Source: Actinomycetes bacterium (GTDB taxonomy: Bacteria > Actinomycetota > Acidimicrobiia > Acidimicrobiales > Palsa-688). Taken from it: DNA of 64,000 bases. The notes below the pieces were generated by a model. It was not told where the DNA came from, did no database searches, and was given only the letters and a program-made list of their open reading frames with translations. The translations under genes were made by a program, and so were the position numbers. The stretch spans positions 136,889 to 200,888 of the forward strand of contig JAKCDU010000001.1 in NCBI GenBank assembly GCA_021838445.1, given 5' to 3'. Shown in pieces: positions 1 through 8,874 of the stretch. The number at the start of each line of letters is the position of its first letter. The first letter of the stretch is position 1.

Positions 1-751
1 ACCGGCGGCGCACCGCCGGATGGGGGAGCGCGACACTGGCCCGGCGCCGTCCGTCGAGGTAGCGGGCCAGATGCTCGTAGACGAGCGCGCCGACCATGGC
101 CCGCAGCTCGGCAGCCATGGTCTCGTACACCGGCTGCCGGGAGGCGAACGCCTCGGGCGCCTCGGTGCACCACCAGTGGAACTCCTCGCCGCCGGCTCCC
201 CAGTGGCGCCGGTCCCATTGGGTGACCGTCGAGGTCACCCGCCCGGTGCTGTCGTCGGTGGTGTCCTCCCGTCGCAGAGGGAGTTGCCAGCACACGTCGG
301 GTTTCAGCTCCGAGGGCTCCCGGCCGGCGTCGACGGCAGCCAGATGCAGAGCGCAGCCCGGACCGGCGGCGAAGCCCGGGCGGTTCAGGAATATGCAGGC
401 GTCATCCACCAGCCGGGTGACGCGGGTCCCGTCGGCCTGCTTGTCCACGACGCCGTGGCGACGGCCCTCCTTGCGGAACTGCCACTGCTCGGCGTGGAGC
501 GTGGCCGCCGCCTTCTTGACCCGGTTGACGTCCGCGGTGTCGGTGAAGTGGGCGCCGTAGGAACAGCAGCCCTGGACCAGTTCGGGGGCGGGGCCGGTCA
601 GCACGCCCTGGCACCCGCGGCCGAAGATGCACTCCCAACCCGACAGCAGGAACGTCACGTCGAACACCCAGGTGCGCAGCTCGTCGGGGTCGTCGAAGCT
701 GACCCACTCGTGGGTCTCGGCGGGGGCCGACGGGCCGACCTTGGGGCTCAC
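1..751 (-). CDS. conserved hypothetical cysteine-rich protein (3' end beyond window edge)
   Basis: Minus-strand reading frame opens at GTG 751 (VSPKVGPSAPAETHEWVSFDDPDELRTWVFDVTFLLSGWECIFGRGCQGV...GCCSYGAHF) and stays open to the window edge; GTGA overlap with the upstream M20 gene. Not listed in the ORF track in this frame. Confidence 0.6.
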   Translation of the reverse strand, partial: MSPKVGPSAPAETHEWVSFDDPDELRTWVFDVTFLLSGWECIFGRGCQGVLTGPAPELVQGCCSYGAHFTDTADVNRVKKAAATLHAEQWQFRKEGRRHGVVDKQADGTRVTRLVDDACIFLNRPGFAAGPGCALHLAAVDAGREPSELKPDVCWQLPLRREDTTDDSTGRVTSTVTQWDRRHWGAGGEEFHWWCTEAPEAFASRQPVYETMAAELRAMVGALVYEHLARYLDGRRRASVALPHPAVRRR

Positions 752-2130
752 CTCGATCGGCCGCCGAGCTCGATGAGTAGCTCGCCGGCGGCGAGGAGCC
801 CCTTCCAGAACTGGTCCATGACCATGCGCTCGTTGGGGGCGTGGATACGGTCGTCGGGCAGGCCCACGCCGAGGAAGAGTACCGGGGCACCAAGCACCCG
901 CCCAAGGGCCTCCTCAGGTCCGCTGCCCCCCTCCCGGGTGTAGAGCGGGGCCCGGCCCCACACCGTCTCGATGGCCCGGCTGAGGGCGCCGACGGCGGGG
1001 TGGTCGACCGGCGTGAGGGCGGGGGCCACGGCCCCTTCGGGGGTGACCACGACCTCGACGCCGTCGGGCACCAGCTCGGCCAGCCAGCGGCGTAACGCCG
1101 GTTCGACCTCCTCGGGTCTTTGGTCGGGCACCAGGCGGAAGGCCAGCTTGAAGCCGGCCGTGGCCGGGACGATGGTCTTGATCCCCGGGCCGGCGTAGCC
1201 GCTGTGCAGACCGACCACCTCGGCGGTCGGTCGGACCCCGATGCGCTCGAGGGGGGTGTAGCCCTCCTCTCCCTCGAGGTAGGCGACCCCGCCGGCCGAG
1301 GCGCGAAAGCCGGCCTCGTCGAAGGGGTGGGCGGCCAGAGAGTCCTTTTCGAGGGGGCTGAGGGGGCGCACCCGGTCGTAGAAGCCGGGAAGGTTCACCC
1401 GTCCGGAGGGGTCATGGAGCGAGGCCACCAGCCGGGCCGCCAACCGGGCCGGATTGGGCACGGTGCCCCCCCACATCCCGCTGTGCAGGTCGGTGCGGGC
1501 GGTGCGCAGGGCTACGTCGAAAGCGACCAGCCCCCGCATCCCGACAGTGGTGGAGGGCACCTCGGGGCTGATCATCCCGGTGTCGGAGACCACCACCACG
1601 TCGCAGGCCAGGCGGTCGGCCTCCCGGTGCAGCAGGGCCTCGAAGTGGGGGCTGCCGACCTCCTCCTCGCCTTCGATCAGGAATTTGAGGTTCACCGGCA
1701 GACGGCCGGTCTCTCGGAGCAGGCCCCGGGCCGCCTCGATCTGATAGAGCGTCTGGCCCTTGTCGTCGATGGCCCCACGGGCCCGGCACTCGCCGTCGAC
1801 CACCACCGGCTCGAAAGGGGGATGGGTCCACAGGTCGAGCGGGTCCACCGGCTGGACGTCGTGGTGCCCGTAGACCACCACGGTGGGAGCGGTGGGTCCG
1901 GCCAGGCAGTGCTCGCCGTAGACCGCCGGCAGGCCGCCGGTCTCGAGGATCGCGACCCGCTGCATCCCGGCCTGCTCGAGCAGGCCGGCGCAGAGCTCGG
2001 CCGAGGCCCGCACGTCGCCGTGGCGGTCGGGTTCGGCGGAGATGGAGGGGATCCGCAGCCAGTCGAAGAGCGTCCCGACGATCCGGGATCGCTCGGCTTG
2101 GGCGTAATCAGCCAGGGCCGGTTGGGGCAT
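748..2130 (-). CDS. M20 family dipeptidase / metallopeptidase
   Basis: Motifs VVYGHHDVQPVDPLDLWTHPPFEPVV, GAIDDKGQ, FLIEGEEEVGSPHF, SDTGM; start MPQPALADYAQAERSRI at 2130 chosen over the track start. Confidence 0.88.
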   Translation of the reverse strand: MPQPALADYAQAERSRIVGTLFDWLRIPSISAEPDRHGDVRASAELCAGLLEQAGMQRVAILETGGLPAVYGEHCLAGPTAPTVVVYGHHDVQPVDPLDLWTHPPFEPVVVDGECRARGAIDDKGQTLYQIEAARGLLRETGRLPVNLKFLIEGEEEVGSPHFEALLHREADRLACDVVVVSDTGMISPEVPSTTVGMRGLVAFDVALRTARTDLHSGMWGGTVPNPARLAARLVASLHDPSGRVNLPGFYDRVRPLSPLEKDSLAAHPFDEAGFRASAGGVAYLEGEEGYTPLERIGVRPTAEVVGLHSGYAGPGIKTIVPATAGFKLAFRLVPDQRPEEVEPALRRWLAELVPDGVEVVVTPEGAVAPALTPVDHPAVGALSRAIETVWGRAPLYTREGGSGPEEALGRVLGAPVLFLGVGLPDDRIHAPNERMVMDQFWKGLLAAGELLIELGGRSR

Positions 2131-2176
2131 CCCCGAACGGTACCGGAACGGCCCCGGCGGTAGGCTCACTGCCGCC

Positions 2177-3718
2177 ATGGTGTGGAGACCGGTCGGAGGC
2201 GCCGCGGCGGTGGTCGCCTCGGTGGTGCTGGTCGCGTCCTGCACCTCCTCGCCGGCGCCTCGGGCCTCGACCACCACCACCACCACCACCTCGGCGGCGG
2301 GGCCCGGCGGCGGGAGCGGCACGGTGGTGGTCCCTGCGCTGCGGTGGACTCCGTGCGCCGGCTCGGCGGGCCCGTCGGGCTACGAGTGCGCCACCCTGCA
2401 GGTGCCGCGCGACCCTCAGCATCCCGGGCAGGGCGGAACCATCGGGTTGGCCCTCGACCGCCACCGGGCCACCGGGGCCTCGGACGGGGCGCTGCTGGTC
2501 GACCCGGGCGGGCCGGGCGCGTCAGGGGTGGACTTCCTTCCCGACGCGGTGGCCATCATCCCCAAGGATGTGCTCTCCCACTTCGACGTGATCGGCTTCG
2601 ACCCGCCCGGCGTGGCCCGCAGCTCGCCCATCACCTGCCTCGGCACCGCCCAGCTGAAGGCCTACTTCGCCTACGATCCGGCGCCTACCACCCCCGCCGG
2701 CCTGGCCGGACTCGACCGGGTCAACCAGCAGTTCGCCCAGGGCTGCGAGACCCGCAGCGGCGCCGAGCTGCCCTACGTGAGCACTGTCGACGCGGCCATT
2801 GACATGGACCACATCCGCGTGGCGGTGGGCCAGCCCCGCATCAACTACCTCGGCTTCTCCTACGGGACCTACCTGGGGGCCACCTATGCCGGCCTGTTCC
2901 CCACCCACATCCGGGCCATGGTCCTAGACGGTGCGCTGGACCCCGCGGTGCCCCCCCTGGAGTCGGCCCGCGAGCAGGCCGTCTCCTTCGAAGCCGACCT
3001 CGCCGACGCGCTCAAGGCCTGCGTGGCGTCCCCCGCCTGCCCGTGGAAGCCGGCCGGCGACCCGCTTCAGGCCTACGAGAGCCTGATGAGCCAGGTGCGG
3101 GCCCATCCCCTCCCCGCCAGGGGCCACGCCCGCCGGGCCGGACCCTCGGCGTTGCTCTACGCCACCGCCTACACCCTTTATTCGACGTCGGGCTGGCCCG
3201 ACCTCTACCAGATGCTCGCCGACGCCTCCCGGGGCGACGGGACCCGGGCCCTGGAGCTGTCCGACACCTACGACGGGCTTCAGCCCGACGGGACCTTCAG
3301 CAACGAGCTGGAAGCCTTCACGGCGGTCACCTGCCTGGACGCGCCGGCTCCCTCCCCGGCCGAGGTGCAGGCCGACGTGGCCTCCTTCGCCGCCGCCGCA
3401 CCGGTGTTCGGGGTGGCCGTCCTGTACTCCGAGCTGGGTTGCGACGTGTGGCCGGTGCCGGCCACCGGGAAGGTGGGGCCCATCCGGGCCGCCGGGTCGC
3501 CGCCCATCGTCGTGGTGGGCACGACTGGTGACCCGGCCACGCCCTACGCCGACGCCCAGGCCCTGGCCGCCGAGCTGCAGAACGGGGTGCTGCTCACCCG
3601 CGTCGGTGACGGTCACACCGCGTACCCGTACAGTTCATGCATCCGCAGCTACGTAGACACCTACCTCCTGCAGCTCCTCCCGCCTCCGGGCGGTACCCGC
3701 TGCGCGACCGGCCCGTGA
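2177..3718 (+). CDS. alpha/beta hydrolase, TAP-like C-terminal domain, lipoprotein
   Basis: Lipobox VVLVASC; GDPGGPGASG; nucleophile elbow GFSYGTYLG; C-terminal VVVGTTGDPATPYADAQALA and TRVGDGHTAY. Confidence 0.85.
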   Translation: MVWRPVGGAAAVVASVVLVASCTSSPAPRASTTTTTTTSAAGPGGGSGTVVVPALRWTPCAGSAGPSGYECATLQVPRDPQHPGQGGTIGLALDRHRATGASDGALLVDPGGPGASGVDFLPDAVAIIPKDVLSHFDVIGFDPPGVARSSPITCLGTAQLKAYFAYDPAPTTPAGLAGLDRVNQQFAQGCETRSGAELPYVSTVDAAIDMDHIRVAVGQPRINYLGFSYGTYLGATYAGLFPTHIRAMVLDGALDPAVPPLESAREQAVSFEADLADALKACVASPACPWKPAGDPLQAYESLMSQVRAHPLPARGHARRAGPSALLYATAYTLYSTSGWPDLYQMLADASRGDGTRALELSDTYDGLQPDGTFSNELEAFTAVTCLDAPAPSPAEVQADVASFAAAAPVFGVAVLYSELGCDVWPVPATGKVGPIRAAGSPPIVVVGTTGDPATPYADAQALAAELQNGVLLTRVGDGHTAYPYSSCIRSYVDTYLLQLLPPPGGTRCATGP

Positions 3719-5151
3719 CCACCGACGGCGACCTCGTGGCCCAGCTGAGGGCGGCGCTTTCGCCCGAGCGGGTGCGTACCGACCCCATGGAGCTGGGCTT
3801 GTACGCCCGCGACGCGTCGATGCTCGTCGGCCGGGCGTCGGTGGTGTGCTTCCCCGAGTCCACCGAGGAGGTCGCCGCCGCCGTCGCTGCCTGCGCCCGG
3901 GCGGGGAGGCCGTTCGTGGCCCGGGGATCGGGCACCGGGCTGGCCGGCGGAGCCACCCCGGTCGGCGACGAGCCGCCCGTGGTGATCGTGACCACCAAGA
4001 TGAACCGAATCCTCGACGTCGACGCCGATTCGAGGGTGGCGTGGGTCCAGCCCGGCGTGCTCAACCTGGACCTGTCCCGGGCGGTGGCCCACTTCGGGCT
4101 GCACTTCGCGCCGGACCCCTCGAGTCAGCAGTCGTGCTCGGTCGGTGGCAACGTGGCCAACAACTCCGGTGGGCCCCACTGCCTGCTCTACGGGGTCACC
4201 AACGCCCACATCCTGGCCGTGGAGGTCGTGCTGCCCGACGGTCAGGTCGTCGTGCTCGGCGGCCTCGACCCCGAACCCGACGGCCTCGACCTGCGGGGGG
4301 CGTTCGTCGGGAGCGAGGGGACGATGGGGATAGCCACCCGCATCGCCGTTCGCCTCACCCCGCTGCCGCCCACCGTGGCGACCCTCCTGGCCGACTTCCC
4401 GACCATGGCCGACGCCGCCCGCGCCGTGACCGCGGTGATCGCCGCCGGGGTGGTGCCGGCCGCTCTGGAGATGATGGACGCCACCATCGTCGAGGTGGTC
4501 GAGGCGTTCGTCCATGCCGGCTTCCCGACCGACGCGGCCGCCGTCCTGCTGGTCGAGGTGGACGGGCTGAGCGGCGGCCTGGCGGTGGTCACCGACGTCG
4601 TGACATCGGTGCTCGCCCGCCACGGCGCCCGAGCGGTGCGGGTGGCCGCCGACGCGGCCGAGCGGGCGGCGTGGTGGAAGGGCCGCAAGTCGGCCTTCGG
4701 CGCCGTGGCCCGGATCGCCCCCAACTACTACCTGCACGACTGCGTGGTGCCCCGCACCCACCTCGTGGAGGTCCTCGAGCAGGTGAGCCGTATCTGCGCC
4801 GAGCAGGACCTCACCCTCGGCAACGTGTTCCACGCCGGTGACGGCAACCTCCACCCCCTCATCGTGTTCGACGCCCGGGTTCCGGGCGTGCTCGAACGGG
4901 TGCACGCCGCGGGGGCGGCCATCGTCGAGGCGTGCGTGGCCGCCGGGGGGAGCCTGTCGGGCGAGCACGGCATCGGCCTCGAAAAGCGGGACGCCATGCC
5001 CCTGGTGTTCGGACCGGCCGACTTGCGGGCGCAGGCCCATCTGCGTGACGCGTTCGACCCGGCCGGCCTGTGTAACCCCGCCAAGGTCCTGCCCCGGGGC
5101 GGTACCCGCTGCGCCGATGTGGCTGACCTGCCCGAAGGGGTGTGGATTTGA
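3715..5151 (+). CDS. glcD: FAD-linked oxidase, glycolate/lactate oxidase GlcD-like
   Basis: FAD-binding PCMH motifs (PFVARGSGTGLAGGATP), SVGGNVANNSGGPHCLLYGVT, GNVFHAGDGNLHP, GSLSGEHGIGLEK. GTG 3715 overlaps the preceding TGA. Confidence 0.87.
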   Translation: MTTDGDLVAQLRAALSPERVRTDPMELGLYARDASMLVGRASVVCFPESTEEVAAAVAACARAGRPFVARGSGTGLAGGATPVGDEPPVVIVTTKMNRILDVDADSRVAWVQPGVLNLDLSRAVAHFGLHFAPDPSSQQSCSVGGNVANNSGGPHCLLYGVTNAHILAVEVVLPDGQVVVLGGLDPEPDGLDLRGAFVGSEGTMGIATRIAVRLTPLPPTVATLLADFPTMADAARAVTAVIAAGVVPAALEMMDATIVEVVEAFVHAGFPTDAAAVLLVEVDGLSGGLAVVTDVVTSVLARHGARAVRVAADAAERAAWWKGRKSAFGAVARIAPNYYLHDCVVPRTHLVEVLEQVSRICAEQDLTLGNVFHAGDGNLHPLIVFDARVPGVLERVHAAGAAIVEACVAAGGSLSGEHGIGLEKRDAMPLVFGPADLRAQAHLRDAFDPAGLCNPAKVLPRGGTRCADVADLPEGVWI

Positions 5152-6149
5152 CCGCCCTGGAAGACTTCGCCGCCCAGGTCGGCCCGGTCGGCGCCGGGCC
5201 GGTCACCTGCGTGGGGGGCCGGACCCAGTGGGAGCTGGGCGGCGGGCTGACCGGCGCGCCGAGGGAGGTCATGGCCCCGGCCGGAGTGGTCGGCCACCAA
5301 CCGGGGGAGATGATCGTGAGGGTCAGGGCCGCCACCACCCTGGCCGCCCTCGACGAAGCCACCGCCGCCGGCGGCCAGATCGTCGCCCTCGAGGCCGATC
5401 AGCCCGAGCGGGCCACGGTCGGCGGGGTGCTGGCCTGCGGCCGCAGCGGACTGCGCCGGTTGGGGCGGGGCCCGGTGCGCGACGCCCTGCTGGAAGCGAC
5501 GTGGGTCAACGCCGACGGCGAGGTGGTGCGCGCCGGGGCCCCACTGGTCAAGAACGTCACCGGCTTCGACCTGTGCCGGCTGATGGTCGGATCGATCGGC
5601 ACGCTCGGATTCCTCGCCGAGGTGGTGCTGCGCTGCCACCCCCGACCCGAGCGGGAGGAATGGTGGAGAAGCGAGCCCGACAGCGACGCCGACGCCTTCG
5701 CCCTGTACCGGGCCCTGTACCGGCCGTTGGCGGTGCTCTGGGACGGCCGCTCGGTGTGGGTGGGCCTGACCGGCTACGGCGCCGACGTCGACGCCCAGGT
5801 GCGGGGCGTGCTCGAGCCGGCCGGTCGCTGGAGCCAGGTGGAGGGCCCCCCGAGCCCGGTCGGGGAGCTCCGGCGGTCCGTCCCCGCAGCCGAGCTACGG
5901 GCCACGCTGGATGCCGTGTCGGCCTCCTGCCCCGGCTCGTCGTGGCTGGCCGAGATCGGGGTGGGCGTGCTCCACTGCTCGGCCGAGGCAGCCCGGGTGG
6001 TCCCGGCGCCGCCGCCCGGCGCCGGGGTGGTGGAGCTGCACCGCCGTATCAAGGAGCGCTTTGATCCTGAGGGCCGTCTGAACCCCGGCCGCTCGCCATT
6101 GACCCACCCGCAGGTGATGGCCGCAGCCTCCCGGGGAGCGTCGGCGTGA
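5142..6149 (+). CDS. glcE: FAD-binding subunit GlcE-like
   Basis: VGGVLACGRSGLRRLGRGPVRDALLEATWVNADGEVVRAGAPLVKNVTGFDLCRLMVGSIGTLGFL is characteristic; position between glcD and glcF. Start could be TTG 5148. Confidence 0.82.
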   Translation: MDLTALEDFAAQVGPVGAGPVTCVGGRTQWELGGGLTGAPREVMAPAGVVGHQPGEMIVRVRAATTLAALDEATAAGGQIVALEADQPERATVGGVLACGRSGLRRLGRGPVRDALLEATWVNADGEVVRAGAPLVKNVTGFDLCRLMVGSIGTLGFLAEVVLRCHPRPEREEWWRSEPDSDADAFALYRALYRPLAVLWDGRSVWVGLTGYGADVDAQVRGVLEPAGRWSQVEGPPSPVGELRRSVPAAELRATLDAVSASCPGSSWLAEIGVGVLHCSAEAARVVPAPPPGAGVVELHRRIKERFDPEGRLNPGRSPLTHPQVMAAASRGASA

Positions 6150-7321
6150 CCCGGGGACGGGTCCTGCCCCTCGATCTCGACGAGCTGGCGGCCTGCGTTT
6201 CCTGCGGGCTGTGCCTGGCCCACTGCCCCACCTACCGAGCGACCGGTGAGGAGACCCGGTCGCCGCGGGGCCGTATCGCGGCCATGCGGGCGGTCGAGGC
6301 GGGGGCCGAGGCCGGCCCGTCGTTCCTCGACATCCTCGGTACCTGCGTGGTGTGCCGGGCCTGTGAGACGGCCTGCCCGTCGTCGGTTCCCTTCGGTCAC
6401 CTCATGGAGGCCTCCCGCCAGGCGGTCGCCGACCGGGCCGTGCCGTGGTGGCAGCGCCTGGCCTACCGCACCCTGGAGCACCCCCGGCTTCTCGCCGCCC
6501 TCACCGCCGCCGGTGCGGTGGCCCAGCGGGCCCATCTCGTGCCGGGGTCGCTGCGCCGCCGCCTGAGCCTCCCCGAACTGCCGTTGCGGCGTGCCCGCCT
6601 GGCGGCGACGGGCGGCGATGTGTGGCTGCTCACCGGGTGCGTCATGGACGCCTGGCAGCGTCCCGTCCACGCTGACACGGTCGCCGTGCTGGCCGCCATG
6701 GGGGTGGGCGTGGCCCTGCCCGGGCCGGGCGCGGCCTGCTGCGGCGCGCTGCACTCCCACGCCGGCCTGCACGGGCGGGCCGCCACCCTGGCCCGTCGGG
6801 TGATGGCCGCCCTGCCCGGCCCGGCTCCGGTCCTGGTCGATTCGGCCGGGTGCGGGGCCGCCCTCAAGGAGTACGGCCACCTGCTGGGGACGGCCGAGGG
6901 GGCGGCCTTCTCGGCCCGGGTGTTCGACATCCAGGAGTGGATCGCGGCCCGGGCCGATCTCCTCCCGGCGCCGATGCCCAGTCACCGCCGTTTGCGTATC
7001 GCCGTCCAGGACCCCTGTCACCTGCGCCATGTCCAGAAGGCGGAATCGCATGTCCGGACTGTCCTGCGCCCCTACGGTGAGCTGGTGGAGCTCACCGACG
7101 AGGGTCGCTGCTGCGGCGCCGGAGGGGCCTTCAGCGCGCTGCAGCCGGAACTGGCCCGGACCATCCGCTCGGAGAAGACCGCGGTCATCGACGCCGCCGG
7201 GGCCGACGTGGTGGCCAGCCCCAACCCGGGCTGTGCCATGTGGCTGGCCGCCGCCGGAGTGGAGGTGCGTCACCCCATGGAGATCGTCGCGGCCGCCGCC
7301 GGCCTGGCCGCCCCGCGGTGA
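6146..7321 (+). CDS. glcF: (Fe-S)-binding protein GlcF-like
   Basis: Two 4Fe-4S motifs (CVSCGLCLAHCP, CVVCRACETACPS) and two CCG domains (GAACCGALHSHAG, GRCCGAGGAFS). Confidence 0.87.
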   Translation: MTRGRVLPLDLDELAACVSCGLCLAHCPTYRATGEETRSPRGRIAAMRAVEAGAEAGPSFLDILGTCVVCRACETACPSSVPFGHLMEASRQAVADRAVPWWQRLAYRTLEHPRLLAALTAAGAVAQRAHLVPGSLRRRLSLPELPLRRARLAATGGDVWLLTGCVMDAWQRPVHADTVAVLAAMGVGVALPGPGAACCGALHSHAGLHGRAATLARRVMAALPGPAPVLVDSAGCGAALKEYGHLLGTAEGAAFSARVFDIQEWIAARADLLPAPMPSHRRLRIAVQDPCHLRHVQKAESHVRTVLRPYGELVELTDEGRCCGAGGAFSALQPELARTIRSEKTAVIDAAGADVVASPNPGCAMWLAAAGVEVRHPMEIVAAAAGLAAPR

Positions 7322-7364
7322 TGGGTCGGTTGCTGATGGGTCGGGCGCTGATGGGTCGGGTCTG

Positions 7365-7571
7365 ATGGCGGGCGAGCTGCAGGACATCCGGGCCCGACTC
7401 GAGGCCATCTCCGAGGAGCTGGCCGATCTGGCCATCGAGCGTCTACGCAACTCCATCGACGCCGGAGGCCACGAACTGCCCCTCGACGAGCGTCGCCTCA
7501 CCCGGGCCCGGCGGGCGGTGGAGAAGGCCGCATCCATTTTGGTCGAGCCCGACGACCGGGACTGGACCTAG
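7365..7571 (+). CDS. small conserved hypothetical protein (68 aa)
   Basis: MAGELQDIRARLEAISEELADLAIERLRNSIDAGGHELPLDERRLTRARRAVEKAASILVEPDDRDWT; coiled-coil-like, follows glcF. Confidence 0.55.
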   Translation: MAGELQDIRARLEAISEELADLAIERLRNSIDAGGHELPLDERRLTRARRAVEKAASILVEPDDRDWT

Positions 7572-7588
7572 CCCATCGCGCCGGGCGG

Positions 7589-8557
7589 TCAGGCCCGACG
7601 GTTCAGGCCCGACGGTTCATTCCCCCCGTTCGCCCGCCGGGAGAGGTAAGCGAGTAGCTCGTCGGCGGCCTGGGCCGGGCTGAGTGGCCCCACCACGCGG
7701 GCCGGCTCACGGGTGGACAGGGCCCCGGTGAGGACGAGCAACCGCTCGTGCGGGTCGCCCTGAGGAGCTGGCACGGGGCGGGTCCGGGGCCGGAAGGGCC
7801 GCACCGACCAGGTGCCGGGGCCTGGGTGACCGGCCGGGGTTCTGTCCGCCGCGGGCCCTCCGGGTGCCGCCCCGTCGGCGGCCGCTTCCACGTCCACTTC
7901 GACCGCCGCCTGCGAGGCCTGCAGGGCGTCTTCGAGCCGGGCCCGGCGCAGCCGGACCCCGGCCCCCTCCACCGACAGCACCGCCGGGCCCTCCACCTGT
8001 AGCCGTTCCCGCCAACCCCCGTCGAGGCGGCGTTCCACCAGCAGGCGGCCAGGTCCGTCGATGACCACCGACACCAGTCCGAGCGCCTGGTCCAAGTGCA
8101 GTTGGGCGGCGAGAAAGCCCGGTACCGCGCCGACCCCGGTCGCCGCGGAGCGGTCCCCGCAGAGCACCAGCGCAGGGCGACCCCGATGTCGGATGACCCG
8201 GGCCAGAGCCGCCGCCACCCTCTCCGGGGACCCGGCCAGCTCGGCCGCCGGGCGGGTCCGGCGCGCCGGCCGGAGGGGACTGTCGTGGTCCGCGTCGACC
8301 ACCCTCACCACTTCCACCCCCAGCCCGATCAGGTCCCTGAGGACGGCGTCGGCGCCGATCGGTCCGTGGCAGACGACCAGGACCCAGCCCTGCCACGACT
8401 CGGCGATGCGCAGGCCGTGCTCGAGCGCCGCAGCTTCGGCGGCGTTGAGATCGCAGCGCCGGTCGTCGGTCTCCACCGCCGCGCTCAGGGGGTCCACCTC
8501 GGGGCGCAGGTCGGTGGGCGATACGCACACCACCACCATGGGCCCGGCCCGGTTCAA
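7589..8557 (-). CDS. electron transfer flavoprotein beta subunit-like (mycofactocin-associated type suspected)
   Basis: MVVVCVSPTDLRPEVDPL...NAAEAAALEHGLRIAE...LVLCGDRSAATGVGAVPGFLAAQL; last gene of an Etf/Fix-type operon. Confidence 0.7.
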   Translation of the reverse strand: MNRAGPMVVVCVSPTDLRPEVDPLSAAVETDDRRCDLNAAEAAALEHGLRIAESWQGWVLVVCHGPIGADAVLRDLIGLGVEVVRVVDADHDSPLRPARRTRPAAELAGSPERVAAALARVIRHRGRPALVLCGDRSAATGVGAVPGFLAAQLHLDQALGLVSVVIDGPGRLLVERRLDGGWRERLQVEGPAVLSVEGAGVRLRRARLEDALQASQAAVEVDVEAAADGAAPGGPAADRTPAGHPGPGTWSVRPFRPRTRPVPAPQGDPHERLLVLTGALSTREPARVVGPLSPAQAADELLAYLSRRANGGNEPSGLNRRA

Positions 8558-8566
8558 GGTCTCACC

Positions 8567-8860
8567 TCACCCGTTGCGGAACACGACGCCGTGGCCGCCG
8601 TCGGGATAGGTCCAGGTGATGGCCCCCTCCGAGTTGCAGACCATGTAGCAGGTGCCGCACTCGAAGCACTGCTCGTAGTTGAACAGGATTCCGCCGTCGG
8701 AGGTCGGAGCGAAGAGGTTGGCGGGGCAAGCATGCACGCACGCCTTGGTGGTGCACGACCGACACACATCGGAGTCCACTTCGATATGGGCCCGTTCCGA
8801 CAAGCGGAACTCGACGGTCGCCATGCGCTCCTCGAAGGACAGTTCGGCCCAGTTGCTCAT
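8567..8860 (-). CDS. FixX-like ferredoxin
   Basis: IEVDSDVCRSCTTKACVHACPANLFAPTSDGGILFNYEQCFECGTCYMVCNSEGAITWTYPDGGHGVVFRNG; 97 aa from ATG 8860. Confidence 0.88.
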   Translation of the reverse strand: MSNWAELSFEERMATVEFRLSERAHIEVDSDVCRSCTTKACVHACPANLFAPTSDGGILFNYEQCFECGTCYMVCNSEGAITWTYPDGGHGVVFRNG

Positions 8861-8874
8861 GACGCCCGCCAGCT

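Noticed and set aside
2270-2295. (ACC)n trinucleotide run encoding poly-Thr in the lipoprotein
   Set aside because: Common low-complexity linker after lipoprotein signal peptides; not distinctive.
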